Source of the DNA: Cytophagaceae bacterium
GTDB lineage: Bacteria > Bacteroidota > Bacteroidia > Cytophagales > Spirosomataceae
DNA: 64,000 bases
Assembly (NCBI GenBank): GCA_027491315.1
Contig: JAIXWL010000008.1
Location: 62,001-126,000, forward strand
Direction: 5' to 3'
In this document: in pieces, positions 53,948 through 64,000 of the stretch
Layout of the letters: each line of letters starts with the position of its first letter
Position numbering within the stretch: the first letter of the stretch is position 1
The notes under the pieces: generated by a model
Databases searched by the model: none
Told to the model about the DNA's origin: nothing
What the model saw: only the letters and a program-made list of their open reading frames with translations
Program-made: the position numbers and the translations under genes

Positions 53948-55555
53948 TTAAATTTGCTTTTCTACTTGGAATAAAAAATGCTCAAAGTCCCATTGGGGTG
54001 CTTCGGTCAACTTAATTTGCTGCCAGGTGTCGGTAGGATGAATTCTTTCCCCTAAGCCTTGGCCTTGTTTTATTTCAATCGGTAGATCCAAATCTCCTGG
54101 CACATTTTTCCATTTATAACGCAAGGTATAGACGCCATTGGCTTCTTTTAATTGATAAATTAAGGTTGGAATATCTGCCCGATTCAGGTAATAGCTCATG
54201 ATGGCTTTGACATTTCGTTTCAGTTTCTTCTCAAAGAAATTGAGCACCTCTTCGGCATTGGTATTTTTATGGTAAAAGCTCAAACAAAAGTCTTTGATGG
54301 TACTGAACCATAACTTATCATCGGCCACAATAGACCGTAAGGTATGAAACATCCAGGTTCCTTTAAAATACATATCTGAATCTGGACTTTGGTAATTGAC
54401 TCCATAGGGACCAATGATCGGAAAGCGATTTTTGATGTTGTTTTTTTGTCCGTTCAAATACAATTGAGCTTGTTCCTTGCCCGATTTTTCTTCTAGATAA
54501 ATGGCTTCGGCATAGGTACCTAGCGCCTCATGTATCCAAAGGTCGGCATGGTCGGTACAAGAGATGGAATTTCCAAACCACTCATGGGCCGACTCATGTA
54601 CAATGATGAAGTCGAAACCATAGGCATTGTTTTTATAATGGTTGCCATACGCCACCGCACTTTGATGCTCCATGCCCCAGTAATCCGTTTCTACAAGCGC
54701 ATAGCCATCCTTGGGGAAAGGGTAGGGGCCAAAGTATTTTTCAAAAATGCGTAACATTTCCTGGCTTTGATGGAAGTGTGTCTTGGCGATGGCTGCATTG
54801 TCTTTCAATACATAATAATCCAAATCCAGTGGCTTCCCATTCAATTGAATCATTTTTTCTGACCAATGGGCATAGTCGGCTATGTTCACAGACACATTGT
54901 AGGAATTGATGGGGTACTGCACTTTCCAGTGATATTCTGTTCCAAACTCGGTCGGATTGGAGCCGATTAAATTACCATTGGATACCGCCATTAGTCCTTT
55001 GGGTGCTTCTATGCGAATATCCATGGATTCAGGTTCATCGCCCGGGTGATCCTTGCATGGCCACCAAACAGATGCACCTAAACCTTCACATGAAATAGTT
55101 ACCCACGGTTTACCCGAGGGGTCTTTGGTCCAGGAGAACCCACCATCCCAGGGTGGTCTTACCGCTTTGCGAGGTTGTCCTTGGTAGAATATCTGAATCC
55201 GATGTTTTTGTTTCACAAATAAAGCTCGAGGAAAATCAATGAAGATGGCATTCCCATCTCGGTGGTATTTCAAGGCTTTATTCTCGAATAAAATTCGGTC
55301 AATGTTCATGTTTTGAAATAAATCCACTTGAATTTGCTGGGTTTTTTCCTTGACAAGAAAAGAGATGATATTGGAGCCTGTTATATAGGTTTTTTCTGGG
55401 TCTACTTTTACTTTCAAATCATAATGCAACACGTCATACGAAGTACGAGCAGGTCTTAAACTACCGCGTAGGCTATCTGCATGAGTGAATGATTTTTGGG
55501 CAGATAGGGAAAAAGTTATGAAAAGTAAAACAAAGGAAGAAATTTTATTGACCAT
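53948..55555 (-). CDS. M1-family metallopeptidase, secreted
   Basis: 535 residues from the ATG at 55555, which begins a signal peptide (VNKISSFVLLFITFSLSAQ); the frame to 55642 is not used. N-terminal beta saddle, then the zinc site HESAHEWFG (His320, Glu321, His324) with Glu343 in IHEALGTYAE, spaced as in HEXXH-X18-E. The exopeptidase GxMEN motif reads WGMEHQ. The helical C-terminal domain is short. It is probably a periplasmic or surface aminopeptidase. Confidence 0.9.
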   Translation of the reverse strand: MVNKISSFVLLFITFSLSAQKSFTHADSLRGSLRPARTSYDVLHYDLKVKVDPEKTYITGSNIISFLVKEKTQQIQVDLFQNMNIDRILFENKALKYHRDGNAIFIDFPRALFVKQKHRIQIFYQGQPRKAVRPPWDGGFSWTKDPSGKPWVTISCEGLGASVWWPCKDHPGDEPESMDIRIEAPKGLMAVSNGNLIGSNPTEFGTEYHWKVQYPINSYNVSVNIADYAHWSEKMIQLNGKPLDLDYYVLKDNAAIAKTHFHQSQEMLRIFEKYFGPYPFPKDGYALVETDYWGMEHQSAVAYGNHYKNNAYGFDFIIVHESAHEWFGNSISCTDHADLWIHEALGTYAEAIYLEEKSGKEQAQLYLNGQKNNIKNRFPIIGPYGVNYQSPDSDMYFKGTWMFHTLRSIVADDKLWFSTIKDFCLSFYHKNTNAEEVLNFFEKKLKRNVKAIMSYYLNRADIPTLIYQLKEANGVYTLRYKWKNVPGDLDLPIEIKQGQGLGERIHPTDTWQQIKLTEAPQWDFEHFLFQVEKQI

Positions 55556-55682
55556 GTTGCTTGGTTTTCGTCTTAGATGAATTTTGACAAATTTATGGCT
55601 TATGATTGATTTTTCTTTATTAGAAACACTCTTCCCTCTCAAATAAAATCAGGAGTGATTTAATGCAAATTTCTTTGAATAC

Positions 55683-55712
55683 AAAAAAGCCACCCTCTTT
55701 GGAAGGTGGCTT
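55683..55712 (-). terminator. Rho-independent terminator after ahcY
   Basis: Stem AAGCCACC (55687-55694) with GGTGGCTT (55705-55712). On the minus strand it runs into TTTTTT. It lies 22 bases past the ahcY stop. Confidence 0.85.
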
Positions 55713-55734
55713 CTGTATTTAATCTCAAAAAAGA

Positions 55735-57051
55735 CTAGTAACGGTAATGCTCTGGTTTGAATGGACCATTTTGTGGTACCCCAATGTATTCTGCCTGATC
55801 TTTTTCTAATTTTTCTAATTTAGCACCAATGTGCGCCAAGTGTAAGAAAGCTACTTTCTCATCCAAATGCTTAGGAAGGATGTACACTTTGTTCTCATAA
55901 TTAGCTGAATTAGCCCAAAGCTCTAATTGAGCTAAGGTTTGGTTACAGAATGAGTTCGACATCACGAATGATGGGTGACCCATGGCACAACCTAAATTCA
56001 CTAAACGTCCTTCTGCCAATACGATGATGTTTTTGCCATCAATCGTGTACATATCCACTTGTGGTTTGATTTGATCTTTCGAAGCACCGTAGTTATCGTT
56101 TAACCAAGCCATATCGATTTCATTGTCAAAGTGACCAATGTTACATACAATCGCTTTGTCTTTCATGGCCTTGAAATGACGGTCACGAATTATTTTAACG
56201 TTTCCTGTAGCTGTAACGAAGATATTAGCGCGACTAGCAGCCTCATCCATCGTCACTACTTCAAATCCATCCATCGCAGCTTGTAAAGCACAGATAGGGT
56301 CGATTTCAGTCACCAAAACACGGCAACCAGCACCACGTAAAGATTCTGCACTACCTTTTCCTACGTCACCGTAACCAGCCACTACAGCTACCTTACCTGC
56401 TAACATTAAGTCGGTAGCACGACGAATCGCATCTACCAATGACTCTTTACATCCGTATTTGTTATCAAATTTAGACTTAGTTACCGAGTCATTCACGTTG
56501 ATCGCTGGTAAGAATAAGGTACCATTTTTCATACGCTCATACAAACGGTGAACACCGGTAGTAGTTTCTTCAGAAAGACCTTTGATGCCAGGGATTAACT
56601 CAGGATATTCATCAAATACCATGTTTGTTAAATCACCACCATCATCCAAAATCATGTTCAATGGTTGCTTATCCTCACCAAAAAATAAAGTCTGCTCAAT
56701 GCACCAGTTAAATTCCTCTTCGTTCATACCTTTCCAAGCATAAACTGGGATTCCCGCTGCCGCAATAGCTGCTGCTGCGTGATCTTGGGTAGAGAAAATA
56801 TTACAAGAAGACCAAGTTACCTCAGCGCCTAATGCAGTTAATGTTTCAATCAATACCGCTGTTTGGATAGTCATGTGCAAACATCCAGCGATGCGTGCTC
56901 CTTTTAATGGTTGAGCTTCTCCGAATTCAGCACGTAAAGCCATTAATCCTGGCATTTCTGCTTCTGCTAATTGAATTTCTTTACGACCCCAGTCGGCCAA
57001 TGCAATGTCTTTAACTTTAAATGGTACATAGGTACCTGATTGTGATGCCAT
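55735..57051 (-). CDS. ahcY: Adenosylhomocysteinase
   Basis: 438-residue NAD-dependent hydrolase of S-adenosylhomocysteine to homocysteine and adenosine. [38 protein letters not shown], the NAD fold [19 protein letters not shown], and the C-terminal [20 protein letters not shown] and [10 protein letters not shown] are diagnostic. It is a single-gene unit with its own -7 box and terminator. No SAM or SAH riboswitch is visible in the short leader. Confidence 0.97.
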   Translation of the reverse strand: MASQSGTYVPFKVKDIALADWGRKEIQLAEAEMPGLMALRAEFGEAQPLKGARIAGCLHMTIQTAVLIETLTALGAEVTWSSCNIFSTQDHAAAAIAAAGIPVYAWKGMNEEEFNWCIEQTLFFGEDKQPLNMILDDGGDLTNMVFDEYPELIPGIKGLSEETTTGVHRLYERMKNGTLFLPAINVNDSVTKSKFDNKYGCKESLVDAIRRATDLMLAGKVAVVAGYGDVGKGSAESLRGAGCRVLVTEIDPICALQAAMDGFEVVTMDEAASRANIFVTATGNVKIIRDRHFKAMKDKAIVCNIGHFDNEIDMAWLNDNYGASKDQIKPQVDMYTIDGKNIIVLAEGRLVNLGCAMGHPSFVMSNSFCNQTLAQLELWANSANYENKVYILPKHLDEKVAFLHLAHIGAKLEKLEKDQAEYIGVPQNGPFKPEHYRY

Positions 57052-57088
57052 TGTGTATGATGTTGAATTGATTTTTCTTAATAAAGTG

Positions 57089-57096
57089 CAAAATTA
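57089..57096 (-). promoter_or_regulatory. Putative -7 box of the ahcY promoter
   Basis: On the minus strand TAATTTTG followed by C, an exact TAnnTTTG box 38 bases before the ATG. No good TTTG -33 box is found at the expected distance, so the support is partial. Confidence 0.4.
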
Positions 57097-57190
57097 CTTC
57101 TTTTTTTAATAAAGAAGAAATAATACTTATTTAAAGGATTAGGGCCTCATGGATATGCCCCAATGAATCATTTAATTTCTATCTCGATTA

Positions 57191-58492
57191 TTAGCCTTTA
57201 TTTTCCAAAAAAGGCAATACACTTTCCAAGGAAATACCCCTAGAACCCTTTACTAATAAATAGCTATTCGTAATGGGATGGTCTTGAAGCCAATTGTGCA
57301 AACCAAATTTATCAGGGAAATAATAGGCCTTAGGCAAATGGATTAAAGCATGTTGCATGTGTTGACCTACCAATAATACCTTATCGAATGACTGTTGCGC
57401 TAGTAATGCTCCTAAGGCGGCATGCTCTTCCTCGGAAGAATCTCCCAATTCAAACATATCACCTAAAATCACAATTTTGGGAGAATTTTCTGTCTCTGCA
57501 AAATGTTGGATAGCAGCCGACATAGAAGAAGGGTTGGCATTATATGCATCCATCAAAACCTGGTTGCTACCAATATGAATATACTGTGACCGATGGTTCG
57601 TTGGGATATAGCTGCGAATACCTTCGTGGCATTGCTCATCGCTTAGGCCAAAATGTTTACCAACAGCCAATGCCATTTGGATATTTTCAAAATTGTAAAT
57701 ACCCGGCAAATGACTCTTGACCTCTAAACCATCATGGGTTCGGTACACTACCGTTGGCTTAGCTTCTACTAGTTCTGTATACAAGGCTTCATTCGCCCTG
57801 ATGCTATGCTTAAAAAGTCGTTCTGCATGCATGTCATGCACCACATTTTTTTCATAAGGCAAAAAGACCGTTCCTTCATGATGCGACAAAAAATCAAATA
57901 ATTCACCTTTGCCTTTTTTGATACCTTCTATACCTCCAAAACCTTCTAAATGCGCTTTACCAATGTTGGTAATTAAACCATGGGTAGGTTGGGCAATGTT
58001 GACCAATTCTGCAATATCCCCTTGTTTATTTGCCCCCATCTCGATAACCGCTATTTCATGGCTAGCTTGGATGGCCAAAATAGACAAAGGAACACCAATG
58101 TGGTTATTTAGATTGCCTGTGGTAGCAAAACAGTGAAACTTTTGAGATAAAACAGAAAATAATAGTTCTTTGGTGGTCGTTTTACCATTTGAACCTGTTA
58201 AACCAATGACCGGGATGGATAAAGTTTTTCGGTACAAGCGCGCTAAATCTTGCAAGGCTTGTAAACCATCTTCCACTAAAAGCGTTTTAGGAATATGTGC
58301 GAAAGCTTCATCGTCAATCACCGCGTAGGCAGCACCTTTTGCAAGGGCTTCCTCGGCCAGTTGATTGGCATTGAAGTTGGGACCTTTTAAAGCAAAGAAG
58401 AGATTTCCCTGGGTGATTTTCCGCGTGTCAGTGGATACACCTGTGGATTGTAAAAATCTTTCTAAAAGTGTTACATTAGAGGTCTTCATCAT
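57191..58492 (-). CDS. murF: UDP-MurNAc-tripeptide--D-alanyl-D-alanine ligase
   Basis: 433 residues from the ATG at 58492 (58489 is equally possible; the frame beyond is spurious). The ATP loop is GLTGSNGKTTTKELL, followed by GNLNNHIGVPLSIL, IEMGANKQGDIAELV, the adenine contact YNANPSSMSAAI and LGDMFELG. MurF completes the cytoplasmic peptidoglycan precursor. It stands alone here, not in a mur operon. Confidence 0.95.
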   Translation of the reverse strand: MMKTSNVTLLERFLQSTGVSTDTRKITQGNLFFALKGPNFNANQLAEEALAKGAAYAVIDDEAFAHIPKTLLVEDGLQALQDLARLYRKTLSIPVIGLTGSNGKTTTKELLFSVLSQKFHCFATTGNLNNHIGVPLSILAIQASHEIAVIEMGANKQGDIAELVNIAQPTHGLITNIGKAHLEGFGGIEGIKKGKGELFDFLSHHEGTVFLPYEKNVVHDMHAERLFKHSIRANEALYTELVEAKPTVVYRTHDGLEVKSHLPGIYNFENIQMALAVGKHFGLSDEQCHEGIRSYIPTNHRSQYIHIGSNQVLMDAYNANPSSMSAAIQHFAETENSPKIVILGDMFELGDSSEEEHAALGALLAQQSFDKVLLVGQHMQHALIHLPKAYYFPDKFGLHNWLQDHPITNSYLLVKGSRGISLESVLPFLENKG

Positions 58493-58530
58493 AAGTTGGA
58501 TTACCAGGGCTTTAGGCTTACAAATATCGA

Positions 58531-60654
58531 ATGAAATTTTTACTATTCTTATTTTTTGGATTCCCAAGCTCGGAAATACTTGCCCAGGGTTTATCCTGGA
58601 AGCAAAGTTCGCAAATCCCCGTTAAAGTCAATCAATCATTTTTATCTAATCCTTGGGCTGGGGGTTTCAATTCCGTGCAAGTAGAAAGTTTGGATCTAAA
58701 TGCGGATGGAGTAGAAGATTGGGTGATTTTTGACCGAAGTACGCAAAAATTAAGTACTTTTTTGCGCTTTAAAATGTCGAATGGTAAATATTCCGAGGTT
58801 TACAGCCCAAGCTATGAATCTTTTTTTCCTAAGGTAGAAAACTGGTTCCACCTGGTGGATTTTAACCAAGACGGCAGGAAAGATTTATTTTGTTCGGCTG
58901 CTGCCGGCATGAAAATATACCAAAATGTTTCTAAGGAGACCATCGCCTTTCAAACCCTGATTGACCCAGTTTTTTCGGAAGGATTTTCGGGTAAAATTAA
59001 TTTGTATGTGGCGGCTTCTGACATTCCGGCCATTGGGGATGTAGACGGGGATGGCGATATAGATGTGTTGGCATTTGAGCCGGCAGGACACTATGTGGAA
59101 TTTCATGAAAATGTTTCAGCCAAAGGCTCAGGTTTGATTCAATTCCGTAAAACAGTAGATTGCTGGGGCGACTTCATTCATAATGATTGTGAGGATGTGG
59201 TTTTAGGAAAATCTTGCGGCTCCTCCTTTATACCTTTGCAAGTAAATACCCCCAATCGAGTGATGCATGCCGGTAATAGCCTGGCCCTTATCACCAATAA
59301 AAATGGTTTACCTGATCTTTTGTTTGGACATGTTTCTTGTCAAAATCTTATTCATTTAATCAATACGGGTACTGCCAAAAAACCTCAATTCAGTCAATTG
59401 AATTATCGTTTTCCAACGGGTAATCCAGTTCAGGTAGGGGCTTTTGCCTCGGCTTTTCCTCTGGATGTGAATGAAGACGGAAATTTAGATGTATTGGTAT
59501 CGAGTAATACGTATGACAATGCCTTGTATACGCAAGATTTTCAACGCTCTTTAAGCTTTTATCAAAAGCAAGGGGAGAATTGGATTTTGCAGCAATCGTC
59601 TTTTATTCAGGATCAAATGTTGGATGTAGGAGAAAGTGCTGCCCCAATTTGGTGGGATGCCGATGGTGATGGGGATTTAGATTTCTTGATAGGAAATGCA
59701 GGAATTAGAGGGGCTATGGGAGTAAGGGCCAGTTTAAGTTTTTATGAAAATATAGGTACAGCCCAACAGCCTTCCTTGATTCAAAGGACAAATGACTTCG
59801 GAAATTTCAGTATGACGACGCAAGCTACTGAGATCATTCCCCAAGTCATTGATTGGGATGCCAATGGAAAAAAGGATTTAGTCATTAGTTATCAAACATT
59901 TTTAGGGCCTAAAGTCGCCCTATATACTTCAGATAAAAAATGGCAAGAAATCAGCATTCCCGCCTTACAAAGTGGAGAAGTACCCATTTGGGTAGATTGG
60001 AACCAAGATGGGAAATTAGATTTATTGATGGTAGAAAAATCGGGGAGGATACGTTCCTACCAATACCAAACAGATAAAACATTGCAACTGGAAAATGCTA
60101 ATTGGGCTAATCTGAGTCAGGATTTAAATTTTATCCCTAGAAGTGTCTGTTTTTTAGATGTGGATGGAGATGGGAAATTGGAAAGTTTAGTCTTTGATCG
60201 GGTGGGGAAGGCGCAATTAATCTCTTTTAATACAGATGGCAAAACAGCTACTCGGTCTAAGGCTTTTGCTTGGACAGCGGATTTTGGCGAAAAAGTATGG
60301 CCTTGTGCGGCTGATTGGAACGGAGATGGGAAAATGGATCTGACCTTAGGATTGGGTTCTGGTGGTGTTCAACTCATAGAAAACAATTCAAGCAATCTTG
60401 TGGTAGAACAAATGAGTCAAGATGTCTTTCAAATTTGGCCTAATCCTAGCCAAGGACCAGTTTTTGTATCGAGTCTCGAAGCTGGTGAAATCACGGTGTT
60501 GGATATTCAGGGTAAGGTTTGGATGAATTCCTTCACCATTCAAGCTCGTGAAACCAAGGCCATTCAATTACCTAAAGCATTCCAAGGATCACTTTTCTTG
60601 CAGTGGCAAGGTAAGTCGGGGCAAAGGATAGTAAAACGATTGCTTATCGACTAA
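58531..60654 (+). CDS. FG-GAP/VCBS-repeat surface protein with T9SS domain
   Basis: 707 residues. Signal peptide (LLFLFFGFPSSEILAQG), then repeated DxDxDG-type calcium-binding loops of a seven-bladed propeller: DLNADGVEDWVIFD, DFNQDGRKDLF, DVDGDGDIDVLAF, DVNEDGNLDVLVS, DADGDGDLDFLIG, DWNQDGKLDLLM, DVDGDGKLESL, DWNGDGKMDLTLG. The last ~75 residues (FQIWPNPSQGPVFVSSLEAGEITVLDIQGKV) are a T9SS type A sorting domain. It is probably a cell-surface adhesin or glycan binder. Confidence 0.87.
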   Translation: MKFLLFLFFGFPSSEILAQGLSWKQSSQIPVKVNQSFLSNPWAGGFNSVQVESLDLNADGVEDWVIFDRSTQKLSTFLRFKMSNGKYSEVYSPSYESFFPKVENWFHLVDFNQDGRKDLFCSAAAGMKIYQNVSKETIAFQTLIDPVFSEGFSGKINLYVAASDIPAIGDVDGDGDIDVLAFEPAGHYVEFHENVSAKGSGLIQFRKTVDCWGDFIHNDCEDVVLGKSCGSSFIPLQVNTPNRVMHAGNSLALITNKNGLPDLLFGHVSCQNLIHLINTGTAKKPQFSQLNYRFPTGNPVQVGAFASAFPLDVNEDGNLDVLVSSNTYDNALYTQDFQRSLSFYQKQGENWILQQSSFIQDQMLDVGESAAPIWWDADGDGDLDFLIGNAGIRGAMGVRASLSFYENIGTAQQPSLIQRTNDFGNFSMTTQATEIIPQVIDWDANGKKDLVISYQTFLGPKVALYTSDKKWQEISIPALQSGEVPIWVDWNQDGKLDLLMVEKSGRIRSYQYQTDKTLQLENANWANLSQDLNFIPRSVCFLDVDGDGKLESLVFDRVGKAQLISFNTDGKTATRSKAFAWTADFGEKVWPCAADWNGDGKMDLTLGLGSGGVQLIENNSSNLVVEQMSQDVFQIWPNPSQGPVFVSSLEAGEITVLDIQGKVWMNSFTIQARETKAIQLPKAFQGSLFLQWQGKSGQRIVKRLLID

Positions 60655-61607
60655 AAGAATTTATCTGCGCCTAGAATGATTTGACGGAGGCTAACAATGA
60701 TGATGATCATGCCGACCAAAATCATCATGGATTTAATGGGAAGTTTATTGGCCAAACGTGCCGCGATAGGTGCAGCCACTACACCACCTAAAATTAAACC
60801 AATAATAACCTGCCAATAACCCAATCCAATGACCGTAAAGAAGGTTAAGGAGGACGCTAAGGATACAAAAAACTCCGTTAGGTTAACACTACCAATGGTG
60901 TATTTAGGATGACGCCCCGAAGCGATTAAAGTAGAAGAAACGATAGGGCCCCAGCCTCCACCACCGATGGAATCTAAGTAGCCACCAAAAAGAGCCAATA
61001 GACCTACTTTCTTCAATTGTCTTTTTTCTTGTCTTTTAATTAATGCCTTTCTAATAATGATGGCTCCTAGGAAAAGGGTGTAAATAGAAACTATTGGTTT
61101 GATGTATCCCGCATATTCTTCTAAGCTAGAAATCACATAAGCACCTAAAATAGCACCGATGATACCCGGAATGACTAAGGTCTTGAATAATTTGGAGTTA
61201 ACGTTTCCAAACTTCAAGTGCATATATCCTGAAACCCCTGAGGTGAAAACCTCTGACGCATGGACACTCGCTGAAGCAGCTGCAGGGGATATTCCAACAG
61301 ATAGCAAAAAGGTAGTAGCAGTTACTCCATAAGCCATTCCCAGGGCTCCATCAATCATTTGTGCAATAAATCCACCCAAGATATAATATAAAATTTCTGA
61401 ATTAACAGAGGAAAACACCACCTCCATTTTCTCAAAGGTCACATAGGTAAAGAGTAAATGCCCCACTATCATCAAAGCCAAAGCATTACTGATGTGTATA
61501 ATGACTTCAGTTAAACTCCTTTCTCTTTTCCAAATGGTTTGCACCGCTTTAAAAATGCTAGGGAAGTTTCTCTTGGTTTCCGAACTAGGAGGGGTATTGT
61601 CTGACAT
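60651..61607 (-). CDS. TauE/SafE-family (sulfite exporter-like) permease
   Basis: 318 residues from the ATG at 61607; the frame to 61691 has no support. An N-terminal ~30-residue cytoplasmic stretch and one extra hydrophobic segment precede the TauE core: YYILGGFIAQMIDGALGMAYGVTATTFLLSVG and, in the second half, ALFGGYLDSIGGGGWGPIVSSTLIASG. The two GG-rich halves are the family's inverted repeat. It probably exports sulfite or a related anion. The stop interlocks with the FG-GAP gene (CTAA). Confidence 0.88.
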   Translation of the reverse strand: MSDNTPPSSETKRNFPSIFKAVQTIWKRERSLTEVIIHISNALALMIVGHLLFTYVTFEKMEVVFSSVNSEILYYILGGFIAQMIDGALGMAYGVTATTFLLSVGISPAAASASVHASEVFTSGVSGYMHLKFGNVNSKLFKTLVIPGIIGAILGAYVISSLEEYAGYIKPIVSIYTLFLGAIIIRKALIKRQEKRQLKKVGLLALFGGYLDSIGGGGWGPIVSSTLIASGRHPKYTIGSVNLTEFFVSLASSLTFFTVIGLGYWQVIIGLILGGVVAAPIAARLANKLPIKSMMILVGMIIIIVSLRQIILGADKFF

Positions 61608-61737
61608 AAATGTACTCGTAAGATAAATCTGCCTACAAAAATAGTAGACTTTATCTAATCTACCAATAAAGTAGAGTAAATATTTTTTCATAAAAAAGCC
61701 GTAATTTGCATTCCCTTTTTTAAAATGATAAAAATTT

Positions 61738-64000
61738 ATGCGTACAGAGTATCAGTTTCGAGACATCGAAAAGCAATGGCAGGCGTTTTGGGAGGCTAAT
61801 CATACCTTTCAAGCCAAGGTAAATCCCAACAAACCAAAATACTATGTCCTAGACATGTTTCCTTATCCCTCTGGGGCTGGTTTGCACGTTGGGCATCCAC
61901 TTGGGTACATTGCTTCTGATATCATCTCCCGCTACAAGCGTTTACAGGGATTTGAGGTTTTACATCCTATGGGTTTTGATTCCTTTGGTTTACCTGCAGA
62001 GCAATATGCGATACAAACAGGGCAACATCCTGCCTTAACTACCGAGCAAAATATCGCTCGATACATTGAACAATTGAAAAACATGGGTTTTTCTTTTGAT
62101 TGGACAAGAGAAGTAAGAACATCTGATCCGTCTTATTACAAGTGGACCCAATGGATTTTCATGCAATTGTTTAATTCATGGTACAATCAATCCACAGACA
62201 AAGCAGAGTCCATCGATACGTTGATTCAGATTTTTGAAAAATCGGGTTCCAAAGGTGTGAAGGCAGTCTGTGATGAAGAGGTAAAAAGAATATCTGCCGA
62301 GGAGTGGAACTCCTATTCGGAAGAGGAGAAATATGCCTATTTATTGGCTTTCCGACTAGCATTTTTGGATGATTCAGTAGTGAACTGGTGCCCTGCTTTA
62401 GGGACTGTTTTGGCCAATGATGAGGTAAAAGATGGCGTTTCTGAGCGTGGAGGCCATCCAGTAGAGCAAAAGAAAATGCGTCAATGGTCGATGCGAATTA
62501 CGGCTTATGCCGACCGACTATTACGTGGATTGGACGAGGTGGATTGGTCTGATTCTTTGAAAGAGCAACAAAGAAACTGGATTGGTAAATCCATCGGAGC
62601 GGAGGTTGATTTTGATATCGATAATCCTGCGCTTTCCCATAAAAAGATTAAAGTTTTCACTACCCGAGTGGATACCATTTATGGGGTTTCTTTCATGGTA
62701 TTAGCTCCGGAGCATGAATGGGCGGAGGAATTAACTACACCTGAACAGAAAGAGGCAGTAGAGTCCTATGTGACTTGGGCGAAATCTCGTTCGGAACTAG
62801 ACCGCGTGTCAGAAGTAAAGCAAGTGAGCGGTGTATTTACCGGTTCTTTTGTAATAAATCCTTTCAATGGAGCGCGTGTCCCTATTTATTTAGCTGACTA
62901 TGTATTGGCAGGTTATGGTACCGGTGCTGTGATGGGGGTTCCATCTGGAGATCAGCGCGACTGGAACTTTGCTACGCATTTTAATCTACCTATCATCCCG
63001 ATTTTGGATGCCCAGAAAGATATAGAGAAACAAGCGGATGCAACTAAGGAAGGGCGATATATCAATTCTGAGTTAATTAATGGAAAGACCTACCAAGAAG
63101 CTATTCCAATCTTAACTGCTTGGTTAGAGGAAAGAGGTATTGGAAAAGGTAAAATTCAGTATCGTATGCGAAATGCGGTATTTTCTCGCCAACGTTATTG
63201 GGGAGAGCCTGTTCCAGTTTATTTCAAAGCAAACTCGAAAGGAGAATTATTGCCTTATTTGATTCAAGAAAGCGAATTGCCTTTGGAGCTTCCAAAAATT
63301 GATAAATATTTACCTACTGAGACAGGAGAGCCTCCATTAGGCCGTGCTGCCGACGTGTGGAAATACCAAGGTCAATACGACTACGAATGGTCAACTATGC
63401 CAGGTTGGGCAGGTTCTTCTTGGTATTGGTACCGTTACATGGATGCCCAAAATGACCAAGAATTTGCTTCTAAAGAGGCGGTGAATTATTGGAAAGCGGT
63501 CGATTTATACATTGGAGGTTCGGAGCATGCCACGGGGCACTTATTGTATTCCCGTTTTTGGAATAAATTCTTGAAAGATTTAGGCTATGTGCAGGAGGAA
63601 GAATTTGCCAAGAAATTGATCAATCAAGGCATGATTCAAGGTAGATCGAATTTTGTTTACCGTGTAAAAAATGTAAGTCCGGCTACTTTTGTTTCGCATG
63701 GACTAAAAGATCAATACGATGTGGCTGCCTTACATGTGGATGTCAATATCGTTGAAAATGATGTATTGAATGTGGAGGCATTTAAATCTTCTAGAAATGA
63801 TGTGCCGGAAGATGCCGTTTTCATTTTAGAAGATGGTAAATATGTTTGCGGTTGGGAAGTGGAGAAAATGTCTAAATCCAAATACAACGTAGTGAATCCA
63901 GATGATTTGATTGCCAAATATGGTGCTGATACGCTGCGTGTATATGAGATGTTTTTAGGGCCATTGGAGCAATTTAAACCTTGGAATACCAACAGTATTT
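61738..64000 (+). CDS. leuS: Leucyl-tRNA synthetase, N-terminal 754 codons
   Basis: The ATG at 61738 opens a frame that runs off the right edge. The class I signature is HVGH (residues 50-53) in [17 protein letters not shown]. The CP1 editing domain has TTRVDTIYG and [16 protein letters not shown], followed by [31 protein letters not shown] and KMSKS (residues 710-714). A ~50-residue insertion after the HIGH region ([20 protein letters not shown]) is typical of Bacteroidota LeuRS. The anticodon-binding C-terminus lies outside the window. Confidence 0.96.
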   Translation, partial: MRTEYQFRDIEKQWQAFWEANHTFQAKVNPNKPKYYVLDMFPYPSGAGLHVGHPLGYIASDIISRYKRLQGFEVLHPMGFDSFGLPAEQYAIQTGQHPALTTEQNIARYIEQLKNMGFSFDWTREVRTSDPSYYKWTQWIFMQLFNSWYNQSTDKAESIDTLIQIFEKSGSKGVKAVCDEEVKRISAEEWNSYSEEEKYAYLLAFRLAFLDDSVVNWCPALGTVLANDEVKDGVSERGGHPVEQKKMRQWSMRITAYADRLLRGLDEVDWSDSLKEQQRNWIGKSIGAEVDFDIDNPALSHKKIKVFTTRVDTIYGVSFMVLAPEHEWAEELTTPEQKEAVESYVTWAKSRSELDRVSEVKQVSGVFTGSFVINPFNGARVPIYLADYVLAGYGTGAVMGVPSGDQRDWNFATHFNLPIIPILDAQKDIEKQADATKEGRYINSELINGKTYQEAIPILTAWLEERGIGKGKIQYRMRNAVFSRQRYWGEPVPVYFKANSKGELLPYLIQESELPLELPKIDKYLPTETGEPPLGRAADVWKYQGQYDYEWSTMPGWAGSSWYWYRYMDAQNDQEFASKEAVNYWKAVDLYIGGSEHATGHLLYSRFWNKFLKDLGYVQEEEFAKKLINQGMIQGRSNFVYRVKNVSPATFVSHGLKDQYDVAALHVDVNIVENDVLNVEAFKSSRNDVPEDAVFILEDGKYVCGWEVEKMSKSKYNVVNPDDLIAKYGADTLRVYEMFLGPLEQFKPWNTNSI

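Noticed and set aside
57052-57190. SAM/SAH riboswitch upstream of ahcY
   Set aside because: The leader is short and AT-rich, with no conserved pairing; only a -7 promoter box is seen.

Overview
The window is chromosomal DNA from a member of the Bacteroidota, most likely a Cytophagales bacterium close to the freshwater Aquirufa/Arcicella/Flectobacillus group. The genus is inferred. The evidence is: AT-rich sequence without Shine-Dalgarno-rich starts; promoters of the TTTG-N19-21-TAnnTTTG type; three proteins ending in type IX secretion (T9SS) sorting domains, one of them the gliding-associated type B; a type B succinate dehydrogenase; an archaeal/eukaryal-type ProS; a viroplasmin-RNase H; and families nearly confined to Bacteroidota (DUF1599, the BT_3928-like DoxX protein). 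There is no rRNA, no intact insertion sequence, no prophage and no CRISPR array. One tRNA gene (Gln, TTG) is present.

Layout. 0-7.4 kb (mostly minus): end of a probable rnc, fabF, acpP, a ROK sugar kinase, a YkgJ-type cysteine-cluster protein, tdk, and the sdhCAB operon. 7.5-17.2 kb: a large T9SS surface protein, a DCC-type thiol protein, fabD, tRNA-Gln, a TPR lipoprotein, an unknown membrane protein, and two distantly related sialate-O-acetylesterase-like SGNH hydrolases (one a lipoprotein, one T9SS-secreted). 17.2-20.4 kb (minus operon): PfkB kinase, AGE-family sugar epimerase and a TonB plug protein with no barrel. 20.5-24.7 kb is the accessory part: GyrI-like protein, DUF1801 protein, an orphan 136-residue protein, Fic protein and DUF2490 protein, in DNA full of palindromes. 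24.7-33.7 kb: glmM, a cysteine desulfurase, proS, two envelope proteins, aroK, BT_3928-like and DUF1599. 33.8-42.2 kb: folP with a class IV aminotransferase, an eight-gene minus operon (aroQ, class V aminotransferase, marC-type, rnhA, trmN, GT2, tcdA, mogA-type), then xerD. 42.4-48.6 kb: ald, tsaE, an SDR, an MlaE permease, and an alpha-E/Anbu proteasome/transglutaminase operon. 48.7-64 kb: pyrD, ftsK, lolA, purQ, an M1 peptidase, ahcY, murF, an FG-GAP surface protein, a TauE-type permease, and the first 754 codons of leuS.

Two genome-scale features stand out. First, five of nine convergent gene pairs overlap by exactly four bases (YTAR), so the two stop codons interlock; a sixth pair abuts and a seventh overlaps by 20 bases. 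The only two convergent pairs with a real spacer (xerD/42434 and lolA/purQ) both carry degenerate seven-base tandem arrays. In each case the units appear in opposite orientation at the two ends, and all four flanking stop codons lie in or at the edge of the arrays. Second, the 639-bp gap at 22225-22863 is a run of at least ten consecutive hairpin-forming palindromes. The last of these has a sister copy of identical length at 24661-24693.
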